Source: Marinobacter sp. THAF197a (GTDB lineage: Bacteria; Pseudomonadota; Gammaproteobacteria; Pseudomonadales; Oleiphilaceae). Taken from it: 64,000 bases of DNA. Shown here piece after piece: positions 15,895 to 25,500 of the stretch. How positions within the stretch are numbered: position 1 is the first letter of the stretch; each line of letters starts with the position of its first letter. Below the pieces are notes generated by a model that did not search any database, was not told the origin of the DNA, and worked only from the letters and a program-made list of their open reading frames with translations. Where the stretch lies: contig NZ_CP045324.1 in assembly GCF_009363275.1 (NCBI RefSeq), positions 3,162,001-3,226,000 on the forward strand, written 5' to 3'. Made by a program: the position numbers and the translations under genes.

Positions 15895-17690
15895 GTAAAC
15901 TGTTCTTTACCCTGGCGTTCGCCATCGGCGTTGCTGTCGTGAGCTGGATTGGTGCCGGCTTTATTGGTTCTGACCTGCTGGCGCTGGCGTTCACCGGTCT
16001 GATTGGTGCGGTGTATTGCCTGGGGTTTGGCGAGCTGGTGAACTTTCGCCGGCAAACCCGGCAGTTGGCCGGGCAAGTTAGCCAGTTGCCGGAAAGCCAG
16101 GACCAGGTTTCCCGTTGGCTGAACACGTTGCCCCAGCCGCTTCAATACCCAGCGCAACGTCGCATCGAAGGCCACGCCGCTGCCCTGCCCGGACCGCAGA
16201 TCACCCCCTACCTGACCGGCCTGCTGGTGATGCTGGGCCTTCTGGGCACCTTTGCCGGCATGATCGTGACCCTGGGCGGTGCCGCCTCGGCCCTGGATAA
16301 CAGCACCGAACTCAGCGCCATCCGCAGTGCGCTGGCCGCCCCCATCGCCGGGTTGAGCCTGGCATTTGGCACCTCCATTGCCGGTGTAGCCGCCTCCGCC
16401 ATGCTGGGATTGGCCTCTACCCTGAGTCGCCGGGACCGTGCACAGGCATCCCGCACACTGGATACGGCCTTACGGGAAAAACTGCACCACCTGTCTGCCG
16501 ACCACCAGCGCCAGCAGGCGTTCCAGGCTCTGGAAACCCAGGCGCAAGCCTTGCCGCAGATGGCCTCCGCCATGGAACGTATGACCGCGCGCATGGAGCA
16601 GCTCGGCCAGCAACTGGAACAGTCTCTGACCCGTAACCAGCAGGAGTTCCACAACACGGTCGGCAGCCACTACCAGACCCTGGCTGATTCCGTTGCCAAT
16701 TCCCTGAAAACCGCATTGGATGACAGCACGAAGCAGGCAGCAGAGCGGGTTGAGCCTATCGTCATCCATGCCATGGAGCAGCTACAAAGCAATGCCCAGT
16801 CCCTGCAGAAGAGCTGGACGGATGATGCCCGCCAGCAACTGGCCGAACTGGCCGCCGGTTTTCAGAAAACCACCACCGACGCGGGCGAGCACTGGCAGCA
16901 GAACCTGGAAAAATACCAGGAGCACTTCAGCAACAACACTGCGGAGCTGGTCGACAACCAGAAAGCCGGCATCGAGCAGTTGGTCGCCACCATTAGCCAA
17001 CAGCTCTCTGAACTCAGGGAGCAGGAAGCCGGTCGCGCTGACGCCTCTGCGGCACGTATGGAGAGCCTTGAAGCGACGGTGACCAAACATCTGTCAGAGC
17101 TGGGAACCGCGCTGGAAGCCCCCATGACCCGCCTGATTGAAACCGCCTCGGAAACCCCGAAGGCGGCGGCCGAAGTCATTCGGCAATTACAGTCGGAGAT
17201 CGCCCGCAACAGTGAACGGGAAAATGAGCTTCTGGAAGAACGTCAGCGGTTGGTCCAACAACTCGACAGCCTGCTGGAAAACCAACGCAGCACAGCCGAC
17301 AGCCAGCGGGATGCGGTAGCTTCGCTGATCAGTGGCGCCGGCGACACGCTGACCGGCATCAGCGAACGCTTCAACACCCTGATCCAGGAACAGAGCCAAC
17401 AACTGGGCAAGCTGGGCGACGACATTACCGGCAGCAGCCAGGAAGTCGGTGCCCTGAGCGATGCTTTCGCACAAGCCATCGAGCTGTTCAGCCAGTCCAA
17501 CCAGCAGGTAGTCGCCAGCCTGGCGGATATCCAGAAAGCGCTGGATAACGCCGGCACCCGGCACGATGAGCAGCTGGCCTATTATGTAGCGCAGGCACGG
17601 GAAGTGATCGACCTGAGCGTTAGCGCCCAGAAAGATGTGATTGATGCCGCTGCGGCCCTGCGCCGGGCTGAGCCCAGCGAGGCCGGCTAA
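15891..17690 (+). CDS. DUF802 protein: MotA/TolQ/ZorA-like stator with a long coiled-coil tail
   Basis: A 599-residue inner-membrane protein. Two N-terminal helices (about 4-23 and 28-48) come first. The MotA/TolQ/ExbB core follows: helix 3 (about 106-130, LTGLLVMLGLLGTFAGMIVTLGG) and helix 4 (about 148-176, LAAPIAGLSLAFGTSIAGVAASAMLG). Residues from about 185 to 590 are almost entirely coiled coil, a cytoplasmic tail of roughly 400 residues. This is the plan of ZorA in Zorya defence systems. The next gene supplies the matching MotB/ZorB-like partner. A proton- or sodium-driven rotary or signalling role is inference from architecture. Confidence 0.8.
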   Translation: MSKLFFTLAFAIGVAVVSWIGAGFIGSDLLALAFTGLIGAVYCLGFGELVNFRRQTRQLAGQVSQLPESQDQVSRWLNTLPQPLQYPAQRRIEGHAAALPGPQITPYLTGLLVMLGLLGTFAGMIVTLGGAASALDNSTELSAIRSALAAPIAGLSLAFGTSIAGVAASAMLGLASTLSRRDRAQASRTLDTALREKLHHLSADHQRQQAFQALETQAQALPQMASAMERMTARMEQLGQQLEQSLTRNQQEFHNTVGSHYQTLADSVANSLKTALDDSTKQAAERVEPIVIHAMEQLQSNAQSLQKSWTDDARQQLAELAAGFQKTTTDAGEHWQQNLEKYQEHFSNNTAELVDNQKAGIEQLVATISQQLSELREQEAGRADASAARMESLEATVTKHLSELGTALEAPMTRLIETASETPKAAAEVIRQLQSEIARNSERENELLEERQRLVQQLDSLLENQRSTADSQRDAVASLISGAGDTLTGISERFNTLIQEQSQQLGKLGDDITGSSQEVGALSDAFAQAIELFSQSNQQVVASLADIQKALDNAGTRHDEQLAYYVAQAREVIDLSVSAQKDVIDAAAALRRAEPSEAG

Positions 17691-18346
17691 TGGAACAGCT
17701 GGAAGGCGGCGAACAGCAATCGGCACCGGTCTGGGCCATTTTCTCAGACCTCATGGCGGCGCTGGTGGGTATTCTGGCGCTGATCCTGGTGTGGGTGATC
17801 GGCATTCAACTGGAACTCAGCCAGTCCCTAGCCCAGGAAATCGAGAAGCGGGAAGCGGAAGAGCAGCGTCGAATTGCCCTGGAGCAGGCCCTGGAAGACC
17901 CGCTCACCAAGGGCCTGGTCACCTTTCGGGATGGCCGCATCGGCATCAGCGGCAACGTGCTGTTTGAGCTGAACTCGGACCAACTGCAGGCCGAAGGTGA
18001 AGAGATTCTGGAATCGCTGATTCGGCCCCTGCAAACCTACCTGGAGCAGCATGATGAGCTGCTGATGGTGAGCGGTTTCACCGACGACCTGCCCATGCAT
18101 CCCGGCAACCGTTACCAGGATAACTGGGGCCTGTCGGCCCAGCGGGCACTCACCGTCACCCGCTCACTTACGGAACTGGGCCTGCCCAACGACCGGGTAT
18201 TCGCCGCCGCCTTCGGGCCTCACCACCCGGCGGTGCCCAACACGGATGCCGAATCAAGAGCCCAGAACCGCCGAGTGGAAATCAGTACCGTCCCCCGGGC
18301 ACCTTCGGCGGCCACGGAACCCGAAACCGGGGCAAACAACGGATGA
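17690..18346 (+). CDS. OmpA-domain MotB/ZorB-like peptidoglycan-binding stator partner
   Basis: A 218-residue protein: a short cytoplasmic start, one transmembrane helix (about 17-40, IFSDLMAALVGILALILVWVIG) with an Asp at its cytoplasmic edge (D20), then an OmpA-like domain. D20 sits where MotB, ExbD and ZorB carry the ion-binding aspartate. The OmpA domain shows VLFELNSDQLQAEG, VSGFTDD and NWGLSAQRALTVTRSL, then AESRAQNRRVEIS, which bind peptidoglycan. It starts on the last base of the DUF802 stop (TAATG). Both partners of an ion-driven complex are therefore present. Confidence 0.85.
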   Translation: MEQLEGGEQQSAPVWAIFSDLMAALVGILALILVWVIGIQLELSQSLAQEIEKREAEEQRRIALEQALEDPLTKGLVTFRDGRIGISGNVLFELNSDQLQAEGEEILESLIRPLQTYLEQHDELLMVSGFTDDLPMHPGNRYQDNWGLSAQRALTVTRSLTELGLPNDRVFAAAFGPHHPAVPNTDAESRAQNRRVEISTVPRAPSAATEPETGANNG

Positions 18347-18966
18347 TGAACCAAGCCTCCAGCCCTTCATTGCTTGATAACCTGAGACGGCAAGGCGCAG
18401 ACCGCTTTGACCCTGTCCGCTTTCGTTATCTGGAGTCCTTTGAACGGCGGCTGCGCGCGAACGGACTCCAGCAGGGAGGACACTGGCGGAAGCTCGAACA
18501 GGCCATCTCCGATTATCAGGCCAGGTTAGAAGGTGCCGAGCAGCCCAGGCAGGCACCAGCTGCCCCTGAGCCATCCCCCATTTCATTCCTGCTGGACAGG
18601 CTGAATCAAACCACGGAGACACCGGCCGAAGCGCCGAGATCAACGCTGGAACAAAGGGTGTTCGGGGAGACTTCAGAGCTGGAGCAAACGCGCACGACAT
18701 CAAGCTCCAACAGCCCACAACCCCTGAGGGCGATGATCAGAGCAAGGGCGGATCAGGGCACTCAGGCCCTGCAGGAGCGCATCCGCCACGGGATCGAGAG
18801 CACCCCGAAAGAGGCGGGGCCGATGAATGCACACCGGCTGGTTAGCCGCGCGCTAAAAGAAATGCAGACGCTGTCCCCGGAGTATCTGGACCGGTTTGCC
18901 CGTTATACCGATACGCTGCTGGCGTTGGAGCGGCTGGCCAAAAGAGGGTTGGAGAAGAACCTCTGA
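18343..18966 (+). CDS. DUF2894 protein, last gene of the motor-like operon
   Basis: A 207-residue hydrophilic protein. The N-terminus (LLDNLRRQGADRFDPVRFRYLESFERRL) and the C-terminal helix (YLDRFARYTDTLLALERLAKRGLEKNL) are the two conserved ends of DUF2894; the middle is low-complexity and Pro/Glu-rich. No membrane segment is seen. It overlaps the OmpA-like gene by four bases and is the end of the operon, 38 bases from the convergent transglutaminase gene. Function is unknown; the fixed gene order suggests it belongs to the same complex. Confidence 0.78.
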   Translation: MMNQASSPSLLDNLRRQGADRFDPVRFRYLESFERRLRANGLQQGGHWRKLEQAISDYQARLEGAEQPRQAPAAPEPSPISFLLDRLNQTTETPAEAPRSTLEQRVFGETSELEQTRTTSSSNSPQPLRAMIRARADQGTQALQERIRHGIESTPKEAGPMNAHRLVSRALKEMQTLSPEYLDRFARYTDTLLALERLAKRGLEKNL

Positions 18967-19004
18967 TGTAGCGAGACTCAAGTAGGGATGAAACCGCCAT
19001 CCGC

Positions 19005-19958
19005 TCAAGGGGAGATTTCTTCCAGATAAGTTTCGCCATCCGAGTATAGCGACGCAAATTCCTCCTCTGGGACAACGGTCACCGCAATCTCCGGCTCATG
19101 GTCGCCACCGCCCAGCAGCACGCCCCGCATCGGTGTGGTATCGGAGAAGTCCCGGCCCCAGCCGAGGGTGATATGCTCCAGATCTGGCCTCAATGCATTG
19201 GTTGGGTCCAGCTCCAGCCAGCCGAAATCCGGCACGAACACGGCCACCCAGGCATGGGTCGCATCCGCGCCAACCAGCCGCTCTTTGCCTTCTGGCGGAT
19301 GTGTCAGGATATAGCCGCTCATGTAACGGGCGGCCAGACCCACCGATCGCAGGCAGGCAATCATGATGTGGGAGAAATCCTGGCAGACTCCGCGACGGGC
19401 CTTGAATGCCTGCTCTACCGGTGTAGAGGTTTCCGTGGCCGTTGCATCGAAGTGGAAGTCGCGATGAATCATCCGCATCAGCGCGTCCGCTGCCTCCACC
19501 AGAGGTCTGCCTGGAAGAAACGCCTCGCGGGCATAGGCGGCGTACTGGGAGTCGATGGGCACATTGGTGGAGACAAACCGGAAGGCCGTGGCCTGGAGGT
19601 GGTCTGACGAGAATTTCCTGTCCGCACTGTACCGCAGGCTGTCACGCACGGTTTCCCAGGAGATTTTTGCAGCAGCTGCTGAAGGTTTCGGCCGTTTGCG
19701 CAGTTCCACCCAGAATTCGCTGATGATCTCCAGGTACTCGTGATCGGCGGTGAAATGAATCTTGGTAATCTGGTTTCCGAAGCAATCGAGGAAAGAACGC
19801 CTTGCAGACGGCTCCGGCGAGATAGCCAGATGGTGCTCAAGGTTCTTCTGCCAGGGCAGCGCCCGCGGCGTAAGCCTCAGCAAATGGTGGGACTCCCCCA
19901 CCACCTGATCGTACTGGTACAGGGTCTCATGACGCACATGGTAACGGACAAATGTCAC
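19005..19958 (-). CDS. Transglutaminase-like cysteine protease-fold protein
   Basis: A 317-residue protein with an N-terminal beta domain (MTFVRYHVRHETLYQYDQVVGES, residues 1-90) and a transglutaminase core. The catalytic triad reads C192 (RRGVCQDFSH), H235 (DATHAWVAVF) and D251 (WLELDPTN). Such stand-alone enzymes are thought to act as peptidases or amide-bond hydrolases rather than cross-linkers. It is the last gene of the ATP-grasp/alpha-E operon, ten bases after the fusion gene. It probably removes or processes what the ATP-grasp enzymes attach (inference). Confidence 0.88.
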   Translation of the reverse strand: MTFVRYHVRHETLYQYDQVVGESHHLLRLTPRALPWQKNLEHHLAISPEPSARRSFLDCFGNQITKIHFTADHEYLEIISEFWVELRKRPKPSAAAAKISWETVRDSLRYSADRKFSSDHLQATAFRFVSTNVPIDSQYAAYAREAFLPGRPLVEAADALMRMIHRDFHFDATATETSTPVEQAFKARRGVCQDFSHIMIACLRSVGLAARYMSGYILTHPPEGKERLVGADATHAWVAVFVPDFGWLELDPTNALRPDLEHITLGWGRDFSDTTPMRGVLLGGGDHEPEIAVTVVPEEEFASLYSDGETYLEEISP

Positions 19959-19968
19959 GATAGAGGCC

Positions 19969-22473
19969 TCAATCCGGTTTCATACGGCGGTCGGAATACC
20001 GGGTGTGAATGAAATACTGCCGCTGGATCTCATCCGATACACGATAGGCCTCAGACCGGATGTCACACAAGAGCTCTGCCAGGGCTTCGCACGCTTTGTC
20101 TGGACGTTTGCGTTCAAACGGATGCAAATCAAGCCCCTGCAGCCGCTGCAGCGATTCGTTCAGGTCCGGGGGAAACAGTTGCCCGGTTTTCCGGCCCATT
20201 TCCGGCAGGTCCTTGTGCAGCTGTCGCAGCTGGAACATCACCGAATGGGGATTACTCGCGTCGACCACGAGGGTATGAAGTACACCCAGAAGCTCCGGTG
20301 TGCGGCGGTATCGGGTGCGGTAGGTGACCTCCGAATTGGCCACTTCCAGCAGCCACTCCAGCATGGCGTGGCGGCTGAACCGGTCGCTGAACAATGGCAC
20401 GCAGATCAGGGTACAGAGATTAGCCAGCCGCTCAAGACGCCGACCAATCACCAGGAACACCCAGCTGGCGTCCCGGGTGATATCATCCATGGCAAAGCCG
20501 GCCAGGGAGATACAGTCCAGCAACACCAGATTCAACGCCCGGATCGACTGGTCCGGCGTGGTTGGCGCCGGGCTCAGGGGTTTGCCTACCCGATTGAGCG
20601 TATGCCAGTTGTCGGAAGACAGGCGGTCACGGACCTGACTGGCGTTGAACAACAGGGCCTGAAGAATGGAGGCAATAGACCCCGGTGACGTGGGATCGCT
20701 GACCGCCCTGAGCAATAGGTCCGGCAGCGGCGTCGGCACTGCGTCCTCCTCGGGTTCCGGCAGCGTCCCGAACTGTTCGGCCGCCTGTTGCAGCCCGAGC
20801 AGCGCTTCCTCACTGGCCTGGTCGTGGCCCGACAGCCTGTTGAACGCCGCCCGCAATAAACGGGCGGTACCCTCGGCCCGCTCCGAATGGCGGCCCATCC
20901 AGAACAGGTTTTCTCCAACCCGAGAGGGCGTGTCCCGCTCGCCGTCCAGCAGGTCAGATACCTGCAACCGTTTTTTGATCAATGATTTGGAAGGTGCGGT
21001 GTAACGCGCCTGTACCCAGGTATCCTTCGACAGACCACCGCGCTGCATGGAGATAACCTCCACCCCTTCGTCCATGGCTACGCGAGTCAGCCCGCCGGGC
21101 ATAACACGCCATCCGGAGGGTGTGGCCGCCGCGAACAGCCGAAGACCGATGGAGCGGGTTACCAGCGGTTGTTCCCGTTCGCCCTTCCAGACCGGCGCCT
21201 GGGAAAGGTGGACCAGTTCCTGCCCTACGAAGGCATGGGGATGGGCATGCATCTTCTTGATCAGGGCATCACGCTCCGCGCCCTTCACCTGATAGCCAAA
21301 CACAGGTTCCATTCGCATGCTCGCGAACGCCGGTTTGATCACCAGTTCGTCCAGGTGCTCGATCACATAGTCCAGGGCCGGTTTCTCACCACACCACCAG
21401 GATGCCACCGACGGCATCTGCAATGACGCGCCCAGCAGTTTCTTCGAGATCTCCGGCAGGAAACCGAACAGCGCGGCACTCTCCAGTACACCGGAGCCCA
21501 ACGCATTCGCCATCAGCACCTTGCCTGCACGCACCGCACCCAGCAGGCCGGGAATGCCAAGTACGGAATCAGCCCGTAGTTCCAGGGGATCACAGAAGCC
21601 ATCGTCCAGCCGGCGATAAATGGCGTGTACCCGCCGCAGGCCCTGGAGCGTTTTCAGGTAGACCGTGTCATCACGGACGGTCAGATCCTGGCCTTCAACC
21701 AGGGGCAAGCCCAGGTAACGGGCCAGGAACACGTGTTCGAAATAGGTTTCGTTGAACCGGCCGGGGGTCAACAGCACGCAAAGCGGCGATTCGGTGCCGG
21801 CCGGCGACATGTTTGCCAGACTGTTTTGGAAACCCTGGAAGAACTCCGCAAGATTGGTTACCGGCAGGTTGTGGAAGGGCGCCGGGAAAGACCGGGAAAT
21901 CACCAGCCGATTCTGCAGGGCGTAGCCCGCTCCCGAGGGCGCCTGGGTTCGGTCCGCCATCACCCACCAACCGCCATCCGGCGCCCGGGCCAGATCCACG
22001 GCGTATAAATGCAGGAAACGACCTCCGGCGGGTTGAATGCCCTGACAGGGCCACTGGAAACCCGCTTGGCCATAGACCAGGGCCGGCGGTAAGAGACCTT
22101 CCTTCAACAGCGATTGCTCGCCGTAAAGGTCAGCCAGAACGCTGTCCAGGAGCTCCGCACGCTGGGCTACAGCTTTCGAGAGCCATTGCCACTCATCGGC
22201 GCCCAGGACCAGCGGCAGCAGATCCACTTCCCAGGGCCGGGTATCACCACGGGGATCTTCGTAGACGTTATAGGTTACGCCATCTTCGGCAATGGCATTG
22301 GAAACCGCCTGGGCCCTGATGTTGAGACTGTCGACTGACTCTAGGTTGAGCTGCTGTAACAATGGCCGCCAATGAGACTGCGGCCCGGAACCGATGGCAC
22401 CAAGCTCATCAAACCGATCCGGCACCGGATGGTACTGGCGGAGGATGTCCGTTACTGCGCGCTGTTTCGCCAC
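19969..22473 (-). CDS. Fusion of circularly permuted ATP-grasp and alpha-E domains
   Basis: An 834-residue protein. Residues about 70-480 form a circularly permuted ATP-grasp type 2 domain, with motifs YALQNRLVISRSFP, LLTPGRFNETYFEHVFLARYLG and ELVIKPAFASMRMEPVFG. Residues about 510-820 form an alpha-E domain that begins RVGENLFWMGRHSERAEGTARLLRAAFNRL. The separate genes at 26856-28316 and 25916-26854 encode the same two domains, so the operon carries both a split and a fused version. The start appears to be a GTG at 22473. The family is predicted to ligate peptides with ATP. Confidence 0.85.
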   Translation of the reverse strand: MAKQRAVTDILRQYHPVPDRFDELGAIGSGPQSHWRPLLQQLNLESVDSLNIRAQAVSNAIAEDGVTYNVYEDPRGDTRPWEVDLLPLVLGADEWQWLSKAVAQRAELLDSVLADLYGEQSLLKEGLLPPALVYGQAGFQWPCQGIQPAGGRFLHLYAVDLARAPDGGWWVMADRTQAPSGAGYALQNRLVISRSFPAPFHNLPVTNLAEFFQGFQNSLANMSPAGTESPLCVLLTPGRFNETYFEHVFLARYLGLPLVEGQDLTVRDDTVYLKTLQGLRRVHAIYRRLDDGFCDPLELRADSVLGIPGLLGAVRAGKVLMANALGSGVLESAALFGFLPEISKKLLGASLQMPSVASWWCGEKPALDYVIEHLDELVIKPAFASMRMEPVFGYQVKGAERDALIKKMHAHPHAFVGQELVHLSQAPVWKGEREQPLVTRSIGLRLFAAATPSGWRVMPGGLTRVAMDEGVEVISMQRGGLSKDTWVQARYTAPSKSLIKKRLQVSDLLDGERDTPSRVGENLFWMGRHSERAEGTARLLRAAFNRLSGHDQASEEALLGLQQAAEQFGTLPEPEEDAVPTPLPDLLLRAVSDPTSPGSIASILQALLFNASQVRDRLSSDNWHTLNRVGKPLSPAPTTPDQSIRALNLVLLDCISLAGFAMDDITRDASWVFLVIGRRLERLANLCTLICVPLFSDRFSRHAMLEWLLEVANSEVTYRTRYRRTPELLGVLHTLVVDASNPHSVMFQLRQLHKDLPEMGRKTGQLFPPDLNESLQRLQGLDLHPFERKRPDKACEALAELLCDIRSEAYRVSDEIQRQYFIHTRYSDRRMKPD

Positions 22474-22501
22474 CTTGAATTCAGGCTCCGTTAATCATTG
22501 A

Positions 22502-22539
22502 GCTGGAAGCATAGCCGCTTTATGCGCTCCGGAGCCAGC
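22502..22539 (-). other. Small branched hairpin in the 89-base gap of the ATP-grasp operon
   Basis: On the minus strand GCTGG and CCAGC form an outer stem that encloses CTCCGGAG and GCATA..TATGC hairpins. It lies between the DUF2126 gene and the ATP-grasp/alpha-E fusion gene, the only sizeable gap inside this operon. It could modulate read-through or mRNA stability. Stems are short, so confidence is low. Confidence 0.3.
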
Positions 22540-22562
22540 CTCAAACCACGCGTCCAGGCATC

Positions 22563-25500
22563 TTATTTGTGATATCGCAGATCCAGGGTAAACGGGAACT
22601 CCCGATGCTCCGGGACCGGCCGGAGGGGTTGTTGGCCCGAGCTGTGTCCAATCCTGAAGAAGCGTGCCATACGCCGGCCTTCGGCCTCGAACGAGTTCAC
22701 CGGCAGAGTCTCGAAATTCCGGCCACCGGGATGGGTCACGTGATATTCACACCCGCCCAAGCTGCGTTCGTTCCAGGTATCGACGATATCAAACACCAGC
22801 GGCCCATCCACCCCAATGGTCGGGTGCATGCACTGCGACGGCTGCCAGGCCCGGTAACGGACACCAGCGACCGATTCACCCACCATGCCGGTAGGCTGAA
22901 GTGGCAGAGGCACCTGATTGCAGGTGATCTGGTAACGATCCGGGGCAGCGCCACGGACCTTCACCTGCAAACGCTCGAGGGAAGAATCCACGTAGCGAGC
23001 CGTGCCGCCAATGGCACCATGCTCCCCGGTTACGTGCCAGGGCTCCAGGGCCGAACGCAGCTCAAGGGTGATCCCTTTGACCTTGTAATCGCCGATCCGG
23101 GGGAACCGGAACTCAAAATGGGGCGCGAACCACTCGCTCTCAAGCGGGTAGCCCTGCGACTTCATGTCATTGATGACGTCCTCGAAGTCCTGCCAGACAT
23201 AATGCGGCAGCAGGAACCGGTCGTGCAGCTCGGTACCCCAGCGCACCAGCCCGCTGGGCTTGTAGGGCTGCTCCCAGAATCGGGCCACCAGCGCCCGCAA
23301 GAGCAATTGCTGGGTCAGGCTCATGCGTGCATGGGGCGGCATCTCGAAGGCCCGCAATTCCAGCAACCCATGGCGCCCACCGGGGCCGTCCGGGGAATAG
23401 AGCTTGTCGATACAGAACTCGGCCCTGTGGGTATTGCCGGTCACATCCGTGAGCAGGTCCCGGAGCAATCGGTCCACCACCCAGGGCGCGACTTTTTTGC
23501 CCATTGGGCAAAGCCGGTCCATCTCCTTGAACGCCAGCTCCATTTCGAACACATGGTCGTTGCGGGCTTCATCAATCCGCGGCGCCTGGGAACTGGGGCC
23601 GATAAACAGGCCGGAAAACAGGTAGGACAGGCTGGGATGGTTATGCCAGTAGCTGATCAGGCTGCGCAGCAGATCCGGACGCCGCAGGAACGGGGAATCC
23701 TCGGCCTTCTGCGACCCCAGCACAAAATGGTTGCCGCCACCGGTGCCGGTATGACGGCCGTCCATCATGAATTTCTCGGAGGTGAGCCGGCACTCGTAGG
23801 CGTCCGCGTAAAGTGTCTCGGTCTGTTCAACCAGCTCATCCCAGGTGCGAACCGGCTGCACATTCACTTCGATTACACCCGGGTCCGGAGTGATGCGAAA
23901 ATGACTCAATCGGTGATCCGAAGGCGGCTCGTAACCCTCAAGCAGGACCGGCTGCTGCAGCTCTTTGGCGGTTTTTTCAATGGCTGATACCAGGGCCAGG
24001 TAGGGCTCCAGCTTTTCCAGCGGCGGCATAAAAATACGAAGAATGCCCTCCCGGGGCTCCACACACAGGGCTGTGCGGACCACCTCCGGGGAGGACTTCC
24101 CTTTCTCAGGCGTTTTATATTCAGTGGCCTCCGGCTCCAACCCGGGCTCTACACGCTGTCCCCGGCTGTTCCATTGCCGGATCTCCTCGCTGGCCGGCAA
24201 AGCCCCACGGGGCGCAAAGGGATCCTGCTCGTGGATCCAGGGGTAGTCGGCTTCCTCCACCCAGGGCTGGCTGTCCAGGGGCAGCCGGTGGCCCATGGGG
24301 GAGCCGCCCGGAATCAGGTAACAACGCTCACTGCGCAGGAACCAGGGGCCGGTTTCCCAGGCCTGCTCCTTTTCGGAAACACGCAGAGGCAGCACGTAGC
24401 CGACGGGCTCATCCAGCCCCCGGCTGAAAATCTGCTGAAGCTGCTTCCGCTCCAGGGCATTCTCTAGTTTGGCATCGAAAGGATCCACATTGACCGGCAG
24501 CCGTCGTTCCCGCCACAGGTAATAGAAGGCATCTTCGAAGCCCGGGAACAGCTGCTTTTCATCAACACCCAGCTCCTTGGCCAGGGCCGCCAAAAACCGG
24601 TGGGCATCTTCCGGGTTTGCCTTGCCTTCCGTGCGCTCGTCCGCCAGCCAGCGCTCGTCTCGCCAGATCGGCTCGCCGTCCTTGCGCCAGAAGCAGTTCA
24701 GGGACCAGCGGGGCAGCGGCTCGCCGGGATACCACTTACCCTGCCCGAAGTGCACCAGCCCGCCGGCACCGTAGCGGTCTCGCATCCGGTGGTAGAGCTC
24801 GATGGCCTTCTTGCGCTTGGTGGGGCCCATGGCCTCGGTGTTCCACTCCGGTTCGTCCCGGTCGTGGTTCGCCACGAACGTGGGTTCACCGCCCTGGGTC
24901 AGGCGCACATCGAGCTCGGTCAGACGCTGGTCCACGTCATGACCCAGCCCCACGATGCGTTGCCACTGGGCCTCGGTGTAGGGTTTGGTCACCCGCGGCG
25001 CTTCCCAGATGCGCTGGACGCTCATCTGGTGCTCGAATTCGACCTCGCAATCTTCCACCATGCCGGTAATGGGCGCCGCCGAGGATGGATCCGGGCTGCA
25101 GGCCAGGGGAATATGCCCTTCGCCGGCAAACAGGCCAGACGTGGGATCCAGCCCCACCCAACCGGCGCCCGGCAGAAAGACTTCGCACCAGGCGTGCAGA
25201 TCGGTGAAGTCTTCCTCGGCGCCCGAAGGGCCATCCAGGGCTTTCTGGTCGGCCTTGAGCTGAATCAGGTAACCGGACACGAACCGCGCCGCCAGCCCCA
25301 GATGCCGAAGCGTCTGAACCAGCAACCAGGTGGAATCCCGGCAGGATCCGGAGCCTTTTTTCAGGGTCTCTTCCGGGGTCTGGACGCCCGGCTCCATGCG
25401 GATCAGGTAGTCGATCCGATCGGCAACACGCTGATTCACACCCACCAGGAAATCTACGCTCGGAGTTTCCTTCCGATCTATGGTGGTCATCCACTTACGG

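Noticed and set aside
22569..23987. 472-codon open frame on the plus strand
   Set aside because: Antisense to the DUF2126 protein and made of frame-shadow composition with no known motif.
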